This document shows, piece after piece, positions 7,848 to 16,465 of a DNA stretch of 64,000 bases; position 1 is the first letter of the stretch, and every line of letters begins with the position of its first letter. This DNA is from Flavobacterium cheniae. GTDB lineage: Bacteria; Bacteroidota; Bacteroidia; Flavobacteriales; Flavobacteriaceae. Under the pieces are notes generated by a model. That model saw only the letters and a program-made list of their open reading frames with translations, was not told where the DNA came from and did not search any database. The stretch is from the NCBI RefSeq assembly GCF_004363695.1, contig NZ_SNZC01000003.1, positions 186,001-250,000 of the forward strand, in the 5' to 3' direction. A program made the position numbers and the translations under genes.

Positions 7848-10262
7848 CTAATTCTTTAAATATTTTTCTAAGAATTGATCTTGTTCCCATAACAAATGTA
7901 AAATATTTTCTTTGGCAACATAACCGTGACTTTCTTTTGGTAAAATCACCAATCTTGCCGGACCACCTAAACCTTTTAACGCTTGAAAATAACGTTCTGA
8001 TTGTAGTGTGAAAGTTCCAGGATTGTTATCAGCTTCACCATGAACTAATAATAATGGTGTTTTCATTTTTTCTGCATTCATAAATGGCGACATTCCGTTG
8101 TAAACTCCAGGAACATCCCAGTAATTACGTTGTTCACTTTGAAATCCGAAAGGAGTTAATGTTCTGTTGTAAGCACCACTTCTTGCAATTCCACAAGCAA
8201 ATAAATTCGAATGTGTTAATAAATTAGCCGTCATAAAAGCACCGTAAGAGTGTCCTCCAATAGCTACTTTTTTACGATTGATATAACCTAATTTGTCAAC
8301 TGCATCAATAGCAGCTTCGGCATTAGCAACTAATTGTGGAATAAATGTATCGTTAGGTTCTGTTGTTCCTTCACCAATAATTGGGAAAGCAGCGTCGTCT
8401 AAAACCGCATAACCTTTGGTTACCCAATATACAAACGACCCATAGTTAGGAAATGTAAATTCGTTAGGGTTTTTATCGTTTTGTCCTGCCGAATTTTTGT
8501 CTTTGTATTCTGCTGGATAGGCCCAAATTAACAAAGGTAATTTTTCTTTTTTCGTTTTGTCATAACCTGCTGGTAAATACAAAGTTCCTGAAAGTTCAAC
8601 ACCATCTTTTCTCTTGTATTTGATAACTTCTTTATGAACGTTTTTAATACTTTCGAATGGGTTTTTGAAAGCGGTAATTGGTGTTAATTTGTTTTTCGAT
8701 TTGATGTTTCTGAAATAGTAATTTGGATATTCATTTTTAGACTGAATCATCACTAAAACTTCTCCTTTTTTGAAATCTTCAATCGACATCAAGTCTTCTT
8801 TTTTGTCTTTCATGTTAGAAGTATACAATCTCGTTTTTTTCAAAGTAGTGAAATCGTATTCATCAATAAAAGGAAATTGTCCGTCTTTAGTATTTCCAGC
8901 ACCAATTAAGTAGCCTTTGTTGTTTTCTATTGCAATTACATATCTTCCAAATTCGTTCTTTTTCATCTCGAAATTTCCAGGATCCGAGTAAATATCTTGC
9001 GAATTTCTATCTTCAATAATTTTTGGAGCAATAGCTAAATTTGAAGGGTTGAATAAATACGCTTTTGTATTTCTTGTATCGTACCATGAATCCGCTACAA
9101 TTGCAATTTTGTCATTCGCCCACATGATACCACCATACCGTTGTTGTGTTTTGATTAAACTTATTGGATTTGAAGTAAAAGGAGCTTCCCATAAGAACAC
9201 TTCGTCTCTGAAATCTACTTTTACAGCTTGGTCTCCACCATCTAAAGCTTCTACAAAATATAAAGTTGCAGCTTTGTCAGATCTCCATCCCATGCTTCTT
9301 TTTCCTTTTCTTACTGATGAAAATCCTTTAGGCATAATTTCAGTTAATGGTACTTCATTTACCATTTTTACTTCTTTACCATTGGCATCATAAATCGTGG
9401 TTTTTTGTGGAAAACGACTCATTGGAACAATATAAGAATAAGGTTTTTGAATCGTAGTCAACATTAAATAATTACCATCTGGAGAAAAACTTTCACCCGC
9501 ATAAATGTCAGCTGTTTTAAATAAAGTAGTATTTCCAGAAATAGAAACTTTATATAATTCAGATGTCACTAAAACATCAAAATTAGCTTCGTCTGTTTTA
9601 TTTTTTAATAAATCTTGATACGTTCTGTTTTGCGATTTAGATCCATCACTTAAAGAAACGGTTGGTCCTTTTGGTAAATCTTTACCACTATTAATTAATG
9701 CTGGACGGTCTTTTGGAAGAACCTTTACCAATAACGTTTCGTTGTCTTTCATCCAGTTGAATGGACTTCCTAAATTGGCATTCAAATTATCAGCAGTTAA
9801 TTTTTTGGCTGTTGCTGTTGCTACATCAATTACCCAAAGTTCAACTCCTTTATTAGTAGTGTTTGTAAAAGCAATTTTCTTTTCGTTTGGCGACCAAGAA
9901 ACATTGGTAATTCGAGCGTTCTCTGGTAAGCCTTTTACTTGAATTTCCGCTTTGTCTTTTATTTTTCTAACTTTTAGATTGTTAATATAAGTAACAGTAC
10001 TCGAAATATTGGTTACTGGATTAATTCTTAAGCCGCCCAATTTCATTTCTTCTTGATTTAAATCATCAAGTGTTTTGTATGTGTTTCGGTAGCTTAAAAG
10101 CATGTATTCTTTCTTAGTGTCCATACTTACTGATGGCGCTCTTTCGTAATCAGCTAAGGCTAAAATCTCAGGTGAGGGTTTTTGATAGGTTACATTTTCT
10201 TGTGCTGATGTACTTAAAAAAGTACCCAAAAACGCCACAAATGTTAATAATCTTAATTTCAT
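7848..10262 (-). CDS. S9 family serine peptidase (prolyl oligopeptidase/acylaminoacyl peptidase type)
   Basis: 804 residues with a signal peptide (about 1-20, ending in SAQ), so periplasmic or secreted. The first about 520 residues form a beta-propeller-like region (segments such as SWSPNEKKIAFTN, FSPDGNYLML) that limits access to the active site. The C-terminal alpha/beta hydrolase has the triad Ser672 (GGHSYGAF), Asp745 (HGEADNNP) and His779 (ESHGYV). The family cleaves short peptides; the related dipeptidyl-peptidase IV-like and S9 glutamyl endopeptidase enzymes of Bacteroidota feed on peptides. It is a single-gene unit, divergent from the DUF1508 gene. Confidence 0.93.
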   Translation of the reverse strand: MKLRLLTFVAFLGTFLSTSAQENVTYQKPSPEILALADYERAPSVSMDTKKEYMLLSYRNTYKTLDDLNQEEMKLGGLRINPVTNISSTVTYINNLKVRKIKDKAEIQVKGLPENARITNVSWSPNEKKIAFTNTTNKGVELWVIDVATATAKKLTADNLNANLGSPFNWMKDNETLLVKVLPKDRPALINSGKDLPKGPTVSLSDGSKSQNRTYQDLLKNKTDEANFDVLVTSELYKVSISGNTTLFKTADIYAGESFSPDGNYLMLTTIQKPYSYIVPMSRFPQKTTIYDANGKEVKMVNEVPLTEIMPKGFSSVRKGKRSMGWRSDKAATLYFVEALDGGDQAVKVDFRDEVFLWEAPFTSNPISLIKTQQRYGGIMWANDKIAIVADSWYDTRNTKAYLFNPSNLAIAPKIIEDRNSQDIYSDPGNFEMKKNEFGRYVIAIENNKGYLIGAGNTKDGQFPFIDEYDFTTLKKTRLYTSNMKDKKEDLMSIEDFKKGEVLVMIQSKNEYPNYYFRNIKSKNKLTPITAFKNPFESIKNVHKEVIKYKRKDGVELSGTLYLPAGYDKTKKEKLPLLIWAYPAEYKDKNSAGQNDKNPNEFTFPNYGSFVYWVTKGYAVLDDAAFPIIGEGTTEPNDTFIPQLVANAEAAIDAVDKLGYINRKKVAIGGHSYGAFMTANLLTHSNLFACGIARSGAYNRTLTPFGFQSEQRNYWDVPGVYNGMSPFMNAEKMKTPLLLVHGEADNNPGTFTLQSERYFQALKGLGGPARLVILPKESHGYVAKENILHLLWEQDQFLEKYLKN

Positions 10263-10393
10263 GTTTGTTGGTTTGAATATTAAGCTCTAAAATTAATTTT
10301 TTAGAATTTAGAAATTTTAAATTATATGTTAATTTTTTTTGTAACTTTATAATTCGTTTGTAAATAAAATAGTTCAAAATAAAATTTTAAAAC

Positions 10394-10726
10394 ATGGGAA
10401 AATTTGTAATTTCTACAAGAAAAAACGGTGAATTTCAATTTAGCTTAAAAGCTGGCAATGGTCAAGAAATTCTAGGTAGTGAAGGTTACACTACAAAAGC
10501 AGCTTGTTTAAATGGTGTAGAATCTGTGAAAAAAAATTCGCAAGATGATGCTCGTTTTGATCGTTTGGAATCTAAAAATGGAAAGTATTATTTCAATTTA
10601 AAAGCGACTAATGGTCAAATTATTGGAACTAGTGAAATGTATGAAAGTACCGCTTCTAGAGACAACGGAATTGCTTCTGTAGCAAAAAATGCTCCTGACG
10701 CAGAAACGTATGATCAAACAGCATAA
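10394..10726 (+). CDS. YegP-type protein with two DUF1508 repeats
   Basis: 110 residues made of two tandem DUF1508 units (about 2-52 and 55-105). Each has the pattern F.LKA.NGQ.I..SE.Y followed by a short helix (GVESVKKN and GIASVAKN). DUF1508 pairs form a compact beta-rich fold found in E. coli YegP; the molecular function is not established. There is no signal peptide. The gene is alone, with a hairpin terminator immediately after it. Confidence 0.92.
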   Translation: MGKFVISTRKNGEFQFSLKAGNGQEILGSEGYTTKAACLNGVESVKKNSQDDARFDRLESKNGKYYFNLKATNGQIIGTSEMYESTASRDNGIASVAKNAPDAETYDQTA

Positions 10727-10740
10727 AGTATAAAAAAATT

Positions 10741-10772
10741 AAAAGTCCAACTTATTTTTAAGTTGGACTTTT
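10741..10772 (+). terminator. terminator after the DUF1508 gene
   Basis: AAAAGTCCAACTT (10741-10753) pairs perfectly with its complement at 10760-10772, followed by a T-run. Confidence 0.92.
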
Positions 10773-10805
10773 TTTTATATGCTCAATAAATACGCTTAAA
10801 GTTTG

Positions 10806-10813
10806 TATTTTTG
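10806..10813 (+). promoter_or_regulatory. -7 promoter element of fabH
   Basis: TATTTTTG matches TAnnTTTG and lies 30 bases before the fabH start codon. No TTG is found at the usual distance upstream. Confidence 0.6.
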
Positions 10814-10842
10814 CAGGCTAAATTTAATTAAAGATAAAAATT

Positions 10843-11850
10843 ATGTTTCATTCCAAAATATCAGGATTAGGCTATTACGTGCCTGAAAATATTGTTACCA
10901 ATGATGATTTGGCCAAAAAAATGGACACCAATGATGAGTGGATTCAGGAAAGAACTGGGATTCAAGAGCGTCGCCACATCATAAGAGGAGAAGATACAAC
11001 CACATCAATGGGTGTAAAAGCTGCTAAGATTGCCATTGAGCGTGCAGGGATAGCTAAAGAAGATATTGATTTTGTCATATTTGCAACCTTAAGTCCTGAT
11101 TATTATTTTCCAGGTCCAGGTGTTTTAGTCCAACGCGATTTAGGTTTAAGGACGGTTGGTGCTTTAGATGTTCGTAATCAATGTTCTGGGTTTGTGTATG
11201 CAATTTCAATTGCGGATCAATACATCAAAACCGGAATGTATAAAAACGTTTTAGTAATTGGTTCTGAATTGCATTCAACAGGGTTGGATATGACCACTCG
11301 CGGAAGAGGAGTTTCTGTGATTTTTGGAGATGGAGCAGGAGCAGCAGTACTTTCTAGAGAAGAAGATTTATCTAAAGGAATTTTGTCTACGCATTTACAT
11401 TCAGAAGGGCAACATGCCGAAGAATTATCATTAATTGCGCCAGGAATGGGAAAACGTTGGGTAACTGATATCATTGCTGATAACGATCCAAATGATGAAA
11501 GTTATTATCCTTACATGAACGGACAATTCGTATTTAAAAATGCAGTAGTTCGTTTTAGTGAAGTCATTAATGAAGGATTACAAGCGAATAATTTACAAGT
11601 TTCTGACATTAATATGTTGGTGCCACATCAAGCGAATTTGAGAATTTCGCAATTCATTCAGCAGAAATTCCGTTTAACTGACGACCAAGTTTTCAATAAT
11701 ATTCAAAAATACGGAAATACAACCGCAGCTTCCATTCCAATTGCTTTAACCGAAGCTTGGGAGCAAGGTAAAATCAAATCAGGTGATTTAGTAGTTTTAG
11801 CTGCTTTTGGTTCAGGATTTACTTGGGGAAGTGTGATTATTAGATGGTAA
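10843..11850 (+). CDS. fabH: 3-oxoacyl-[acyl-carrier-protein] synthase III
   Basis: 335 residues of the thiolase-fold KAS III family. It condenses acetyl-CoA (or a branched acyl-CoA) with malonyl-ACP to start fatty acid synthesis in the cytoplasm. The catalytic triad is visible: Cys114 (RNQCSGFVYA), His262 (VPHQANLRI) and Asn292 (YGNTTAAS). The C-terminal FGSGFTWGSVIIRW is typical of FabH. It is not in a plsX-fabH cluster; it stands alone between a terminator and a repeat-filled spacer. Bacteroidota often have several KAS III paralogues, so it could be a specialised copy, for instance one preferring branched or longer starters. Confidence 0.93.
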   Translation: MFHSKISGLGYYVPENIVTNDDLAKKMDTNDEWIQERTGIQERRHIIRGEDTTTSMGVKAAKIAIERAGIAKEDIDFVIFATLSPDYYFPGPGVLVQRDLGLRTVGALDVRNQCSGFVYAISIADQYIKTGMYKNVLVIGSELHSTGLDMTTRGRGVSVIFGDGAGAAVLSREEDLSKGILSTHLHSEGQHAEELSLIAPGMGKRWVTDIIADNDPNDESYYPYMNGQFVFKNAVVRFSEVINEGLQANNLQVSDINMLVPHQANLRISQFIQQKFRLTDDQVFNNIQKYGNTTAASIPIALTEAWEQGKIKSGDLVVLAAFGSGFTWGSVIIRW

Positions 11851-11885
11851 TACGCTGTATGCAATAAGCGGTAAGCTTTATGCTA
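11851..11885. repeat. degenerate heptad repeat array after fabH (anchor TAnGCnn)
   Basis: Five consecutive 7-base units begin at 11851, 11858, 11865, 11872 and 11879. All read TA-N-GC-NN (for example TACGCTG, TATGCAA). The array begins on the first base after the fabH stop codon. Confidence 0.7.
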
Positions 11886-11899
11886 AAAATGAATAAATA

Positions 11900-11930
11900 A
11901 AAAGCGTTCTGAAATTTTCAGAACGCTTTT
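11900..11930. terminator. terminator between fabH and the outer membrane receptor gene
   Basis: A nearly perfect 15-bp stem, AAAAGCGTTCTGAAA (11900-11914) with its complement ending at 11930, with A- and T-rich edges. It can serve both convergent genes. It lies between two heptad arrays. Confidence 0.92.
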
Positions 11931-11937
11931 TTACTTT

Positions 11938-11986
11938 TGCCTAATGCCTAATGCCTAATGCCTAATGCCTAATGCCTAATAGCTAA
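11938..11986. repeat. tandem heptamer TGCCTAA, six perfect copies plus one degenerate
   Basis: TGCCTAA is repeated without change at 11938, 11945, 11952, 11959, 11966 and 11973. TAGCTAA follows at 11980, two bases from the stop codon of the leftward gene (11988). Perfect copies indicate recent expansion by slippage or active homogenisation. Confidence 0.95.
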
Positions 11987-11987
11987 A

Positions 11988-14402
11988 TTAGAACATTCCA
12001 CCACCACTTTGAGTCTCGTTAGCATCTCTTTGTTTTCTTGCTAAAGCACGGTTTTTACCGCCGCCAAAAATGTAGTTAAATCCAACATAAAATGTTTGGC
12101 TTTCCCAGTAAAATGCACCTTGTTGTCTGAAAGGAATATTACCATCAAAAGCAAAGTTCATATTTTCAAAAACGTCGTTGTAACGAGCTGTGATGGTTCC
12201 TTTTCCTTTTAAGATATTGTAGGTTGCTCCAATATCCATTTTGTACATTTCCATTCTGTCATATTGTAATCCTCTGTCTTTTCCTCTATACATTCCAAAT
12301 AATTGGAAACGTAAATCTTTTGTAGCGGTAAAACTATTGTTGATTCTTGTATTAAAAGTAGTTACATCAACTTCTGCATTTTCTAAAGCATTTGTGCTAG
12401 CATTTTGTACCGTTCCTTTAGCCGTTTTAAAATACACATCGGCACTTGCATTAACTGACCACCATTTTGTGAATTTTAAATTTCCAGAAGTTTCAATTCC
12501 AAAGGCATCATTATTATCAAAGTTGTCATACGATAAAATGTTACGATTTGGATTGTTTGGATCGTTGTAAACAGTTCTTGATATTTCATCTGAAATACTT
12601 CTGTAAAATACACCACTTGTTATCGATCCAATTTTTGTATTTCTCGTATAATTTACTTCAAATGAATTAGTAAACTGCGGAACTAATCCAGGATTTCCTC
12701 TCGACTCCATTAAAGGTGTTGTCCATTCTCTAATTGGGCTAATTTGTCCAATACTTGGTCGGTCAACTCGTCTTGAATAATTGAAATTGAAAGAGTTTTT
12801 GTCGTTTGCTGTGTATGTTAAAAATGCTGATGGATAAGCTGTAAATAAATCATCCGAAATGTTTTGAGCATCATTAAAACTAGGATTTGTTTCGTTAATT
12901 GCGAAATCAGCATCTAAGTCAAAATATTCTAAGCGAACCCCAAGTTGACCGCTCCATTTTCCAATTTGCTTGCCAACATTAGCATAAGCCGAATAAATAT
13001 TTCTACCAAATTCAAACGAATTATTAGCGCTTGTAAAACTCGGATTAATATCGTTAAAATGATTGCCCGAATTTTGAATTCTCGTTTCAACTCCCAATTC
13101 TAATTTTGTAGTTTCAGTTATTGGATTTACATAATCTGCATTAAACTGAAAATAATCTGTTGTTCCTTTTACTAAATTGGTTCTATCAAAATTAAAAGTT
13201 GGATTCGAAATCGTTTCATCGTATACTGTGTTTTCATCATTCTCCGTGTGCGAATAATTAAATTGAAGTTCTAAATTTTCATCTTTTTTATCGAAATCAT
13301 GTTTGTAAACAACATCATAAGTTTGATTTTTGTTGTCGCCATTACTTCCAAAAAGTTGTGTGGTGTTGCTATTTGCAATAGGGTCATCATAAACTACTGT
13401 CGTTAAACCTGTCCCAGAACCATAAGTAAAACTTTGGTTGGTGTAAGCGGATAATGTGTTTTTGTCGTTTATATAATAATCCATTCCTAACTTTAATAGA
13501 TGCGAATTGTTTTTGTTTCTAAAATTAAAATCTTGACGATTTTCTTGAGTAGGTCTTTCGCTATCTACAAAACCATTATTGGCATTGATTCCGTGATTAA
13601 AACCATAATTGGTATAAAAATTCACTTTTCCTACACGGTAATTCATATTCAGAGCCGAGTTTGTTTTTGGAGTAATTCCAAATGTAACTCCTGTGTTGAT
13701 AGAACCATTAAAACCATCTTGCGAATTTTTATGCAAAATAATATTAATAATTCCACTCATTCCTTCGGGATTGTATTTTGCCGAAGGATTCGTAATCAAC
13801 TCAATTTGTTTAATTGATGCAGAAGGAATTTGTTGTAACAATTGCTCTACAGAAACATTCGAAGGTTTTCCATCGATAAGTACACGTACATTACTGTTTC
13901 CTCTCATGCTGATTTCTTTCGTTTGAGGGTCGATACTAACTGTTGGGATGTTATTCATAATTTCAGAAGCAGTAGTTCCTGAAGCAATTAAATCTTTTCC
14001 AACATTAATTACTTTTCTATCGATTTTCTGCACCATGTTAGAGCGTTCAGCCACAACTTCTACGTCTTTTAATTCTGATACATCTTCTAAAATAGCAATT
14101 GTTCCTAAGTTTTGATTTGCATCTGCAGTTAAATCAATGTTTTTAACAACTGTTGTGTAGCCAATGAATTGAATTTCAATAGTATATTTTTGTAATCCTA
14201 ATTTGTTGATGGCAAAATTTCCGTCTTCTGTGGTTACACCTCCTGTAACAATCTTGTCATTATCTTTAAGAATAATGTTTACGTAAGGTAAAGGCTCATT
14301 TGTTTTTTTGTCAACTATTTTACCTTTAATGCTTCCCGAGTTTTGTGCAAATCCAAAGGCAATTGAGCACAAAAAACAGGTGATAATTAATTTAAGTTTC
14401 AT
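11988..14402 (-). CDS. TonB-dependent receptor-like outer membrane protein with carboxypeptidase-regulatory-like N-terminus
   Basis: 804 residues with a signal peptide (about 1-19). Residues about 22-105 form a CarboxypepD_reg-like beta-sandwich (SIKGKIVDKKTNEPLPYVNIIL). A plug domain follows (about 130-225; SMRGNSNVRVLIDGKP, GIINIIL). The rest is a long beta-barrel of the OMP_b-brl_3 type, ending with a Gly-rich tail whose last residue is Phe. This is the common Bacteroidota class of TonB-linked receptors. No SusD partner follows, so it is not a typical polysaccharide utilisation pair; the substrate (peptide, metal chelate or glycan) is unknown. Confidence 0.9.
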   Translation of the reverse strand: MKLKLIITCFLCSIAFGFAQNSGSIKGKIVDKKTNEPLPYVNIILKDNDKIVTGGVTTEDGNFAINKLGLQKYTIEIQFIGYTTVVKNIDLTADANQNLGTIAILEDVSELKDVEVVAERSNMVQKIDRKVINVGKDLIASGTTASEIMNNIPTVSIDPQTKEISMRGNSNVRVLIDGKPSNVSVEQLLQQIPSASIKQIELITNPSAKYNPEGMSGIINIILHKNSQDGFNGSINTGVTFGITPKTNSALNMNYRVGKVNFYTNYGFNHGINANNGFVDSERPTQENRQDFNFRNKNNSHLLKLGMDYYINDKNTLSAYTNQSFTYGSGTGLTTVVYDDPIANSNTTQLFGSNGDNKNQTYDVVYKHDFDKKDENLELQFNYSHTENDENTVYDETISNPTFNFDRTNLVKGTTDYFQFNADYVNPITETTKLELGVETRIQNSGNHFNDINPSFTSANNSFEFGRNIYSAYANVGKQIGKWSGQLGVRLEYFDLDADFAINETNPSFNDAQNISDDLFTAYPSAFLTYTANDKNSFNFNYSRRVDRPSIGQISPIREWTTPLMESRGNPGLVPQFTNSFEVNYTRNTKIGSITSGVFYRSISDEISRTVYNDPNNPNRNILSYDNFDNNDAFGIETSGNLKFTKWWSVNASADVYFKTAKGTVQNASTNALENAEVDVTTFNTRINNSFTATKDLRFQLFGMYRGKDRGLQYDRMEMYKMDIGATYNILKGKGTITARYNDVFENMNFAFDGNIPFRQQGAFYWESQTFYVGFNYIFGGGKNRALARKQRDANETQSGGGMF

Positions 14403-14502
14403 TTGTTTGTTTTTGATTAAATGATTGATGATTGTGGTTAATAGACTTCAACAATTGTTAATTGTTACAGTATTTTTAAAATATTTTTTTAATCGAAAAA
14501 AA

Positions 14503-14537
14503 ACTAATCACTATTTACTAATCACTAACTACTATTT
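14503..14537. repeat. degenerate heptad array in the argS promoter region (anchor ACTAnnn)
   Basis: Five consecutive 7-base units start at 14503, 14510, 14517, 14524 and 14531, all beginning ACTA (for example ACTAATC, ACTATTT). The array ends two bases before the -7 box of argS and therefore covers the place where a -33 element would be. Confidence 0.75.
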
Positions 14538-14539
14538 AT

Positions 14540-14547
14540 TACCTTTG
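14540..14547 (+). promoter_or_regulatory. -7 promoter element of argS
   Basis: TACCTTTG matches TAnnTTTG 24 bases before the argS start codon. There is no TTG at the -33 position; the ACTAnnn heptad array occupies that stretch. Confidence 0.7.
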
Positions 14548-14570
14548 CACGTTCAAAAAAATAAGGTAAA

Positions 14571-16352
14571 ATGACATTACATCACACATTAACAACACAC
14601 ATCCAAAAAGCGGTTCTTGAATTGTTCAATATTTCTATAGAAAAAGTTGAATTTCAGGCTACTAGGAAAGAGTTTGAAGGTGATATTACTATGGTAGTTT
14701 TTCCTTTGGTAAAAGCATTAAAAGGTAACCCAGTTGAAATCGGAAATCAGATAGGAAATTACTTAGTAGCGAACGTAAATGAAGTTGCTAAGTTCAATGT
14801 CGTAGGAGGATTTTTAAACATTGTGATTTCGGATGCTTTTTATGTAGAATTTTTCAATTCGATTAAAAACAACGAGACGTTTGGTTTTGTAACTCCAAAA
14901 GAAGGCGAGAAGGCTGTAATGGTGGAATATTCTTCACCAAATACTAACAAACCCTTGCATTTAGGACACATCAGAAACAATTTATTGGGTTATTCCGTTG
15001 CAGAAATCATTAAAGCTTCTGGAAAAAAAGTATATAAAACACAAATCATCAACGATAGAGGAATTCATATCTGTAAATCGATGTTGGCTTGGCAGAAATT
15101 TGGAAACGGACAAACGCCAGAATCAACAGGATTGAAAGGAGATAAATTGGTTGGAAATTTCTATGTGGAATTCGACAAACAATACAAAAAAGAAATTTCA
15201 GAATTAATCGCTCAAGGTAAAACCGAAGACGAAGCAAAAAAACTAGCACCATCTATTTTGGAAGCACAACAAATGCTTTTAGATTGGGAAAATGGAAAGC
15301 CAGAAGTTATCGAACTTTGGAAAACCATGAACCAATGGGTGTATGATGGTTTTGAGCAAACTTATAAAAATTTAGGTGTTAATTTCAATATTCCTAATTA
15401 TTACGAATCAAACACGTATTTACTTGGAAAAGAAGTAGTACAATTTGGTTTAGAAAAAGGCATTTTCGAGAAAGATCCAGATGGTTCAGTTTGGATTGAT
15501 TTAACTGCGGATGGTTTAGATAGAAAAATCGTGCTTCGTTCTGATGGAACAGCGGTTTACATGACACAAGATATTGGAACAGCTATTCAACGTGTGAAAG
15601 ATTTTCCAGATGTTGGAGGAATGGTTTACACCGTTGGAAACGAGCAAGATTATCACTTCAAAGTGTTGTTCTTAATCTTGAAAAAATTAGGATTTGATTG
15701 GGCTGATAGCTTATATCACTTATCATACGGAATGGTGGAATTGCCTTCTGGAAAAATGAAATCACGTGAAGGAACAGTTGTAGATGCTGATGATTTAATG
15801 GCAGAAATGACTACGACAGCGCAAACTATTTCGGAAGAATTAGGAAAATTAGATGGTTATTCTGAAGATGAAAAAGCGGTATTGTTCAAAACAATCGGTT
15901 TAGGCGCTTTGAAATATTATATGCTAAAGGTTGATCCTAAAAAACAAATGATGTTCAACCCAGAAGAATCAGTTGATTTTGCAGGAAATACTGGGCCATT
16001 TATTCAATATACTTACGCTCGTATTCAGTCAATTTTGAGAAAAGCAGATTTTGATACTTCAATTTCAATTTCGGGATTAGAATTACACGAAAAGGAGAAA
16101 GAATTAATCAAGCAAGTGCAATTATTTCCTGAAGTAATTCAAAATGCGGCAGAGAATCATAGTCCGGCATTAATTGCGAATTATACGTATGATTTGGTAA
16201 AAGAATTCAATTCGTTTTATCAACAGGTTTCAATCTTAGGAGAGGAAAATCACGATAAAAAAGTGTTTAGAGTACAATTGTCAAAATCAGTTGGAAACAC
16301 GATAAAAAATGCATTTCAGTTATTAGGAATTGAAGTTCCGGAGCGAATGTAA
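14571..16352 (+). CDS. argS: arginine--tRNA ligase
   Basis: 593 residues, class I aminoacyl-tRNA synthetase that charges tRNA-Arg in the cytoplasm. The N-terminal additional domain (Add1, about 1-100) is followed by the catalytic core with the HIGH-type motif HLGH at 130-133 and a KMSK-type loop reading KMKSREG. The C-terminal DALR anticodon-binding domain ends in GNTIKNAFQLLGIEVPERM. The length fits the family. The gene is flanked on both sides by 7-base-periodic intergenic arrays. Confidence 0.97.
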   Translation: MTLHHTLTTHIQKAVLELFNISIEKVEFQATRKEFEGDITMVVFPLVKALKGNPVEIGNQIGNYLVANVNEVAKFNVVGGFLNIVISDAFYVEFFNSIKNNETFGFVTPKEGEKAVMVEYSSPNTNKPLHLGHIRNNLLGYSVAEIIKASGKKVYKTQIINDRGIHICKSMLAWQKFGNGQTPESTGLKGDKLVGNFYVEFDKQYKKEISELIAQGKTEDEAKKLAPSILEAQQMLLDWENGKPEVIELWKTMNQWVYDGFEQTYKNLGVNFNIPNYYESNTYLLGKEVVQFGLEKGIFEKDPDGSVWIDLTADGLDRKIVLRSDGTAVYMTQDIGTAIQRVKDFPDVGGMVYTVGNEQDYHFKVLFLILKKLGFDWADSLYHLSYGMVELPSGKMKSREGTVVDADDLMAEMTTTAQTISEELGKLDGYSEDEKAVLFKTIGLGALKYYMLKVDPKKQMMFNPEESVDFAGNTGPFIQYTYARIQSILRKADFDTSISISGLELHEKEKELIKQVQLFPEVIQNAAENHSPALIANYTYDLVKEFNSFYQQVSILGEENHDKKVFRVQLSKSVGNTIKNAFQLLGIEVPERM

Positions 16353-16354
16353 AA

Positions 16355-16438
16355 ACATTTCAACATTCAAAATTCCATGTTGAATATTCTTTGTTTAAAT
16401 ATCGAACAACGAACTTGGAACAACGAATTTTGAAATAG
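16355..16438. repeat. twelve-unit heptad array after argS with inverted arms
   Basis: The spacer between argS and the next gene has a strict 7-base period. TTC (or a near match) recurs at 16359, 16366, 16373, 16380, 16387 and 16394, and then GAA at 16404, 16411, 16418, 16425 and 16432, in the same phase. The two halves are thus opposite orientations of the same TTCnnnn unit. TTCAAAATTC (16366-16375) is the exact reverse complement of 16425-16434, so the array can fold on itself. The array begins three bases after the argS stop codon. Confidence 0.75.
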
Positions 16439-16465
16439 TAAATCAGTTATAAGAGATAAAATTAA

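Noticed and set aside
10168..10377. 69-codon minus-strand frame at the start of the S9 peptidase
   Set aside because: It overlaps the signal-peptide region of the real gene in another frame; composition is that of AT-rich spacer.
11938..11986. CRISPR array
   Set aside because: The 7-base units have no spacers and no cas genes are present; it is a tandem repeat.
14420..14480. Further GTAAC/GTTAC-like operator near argS
   Set aside because: Only a single GTTAC half-site is present; the 5-4-5 palindrome is not formed.
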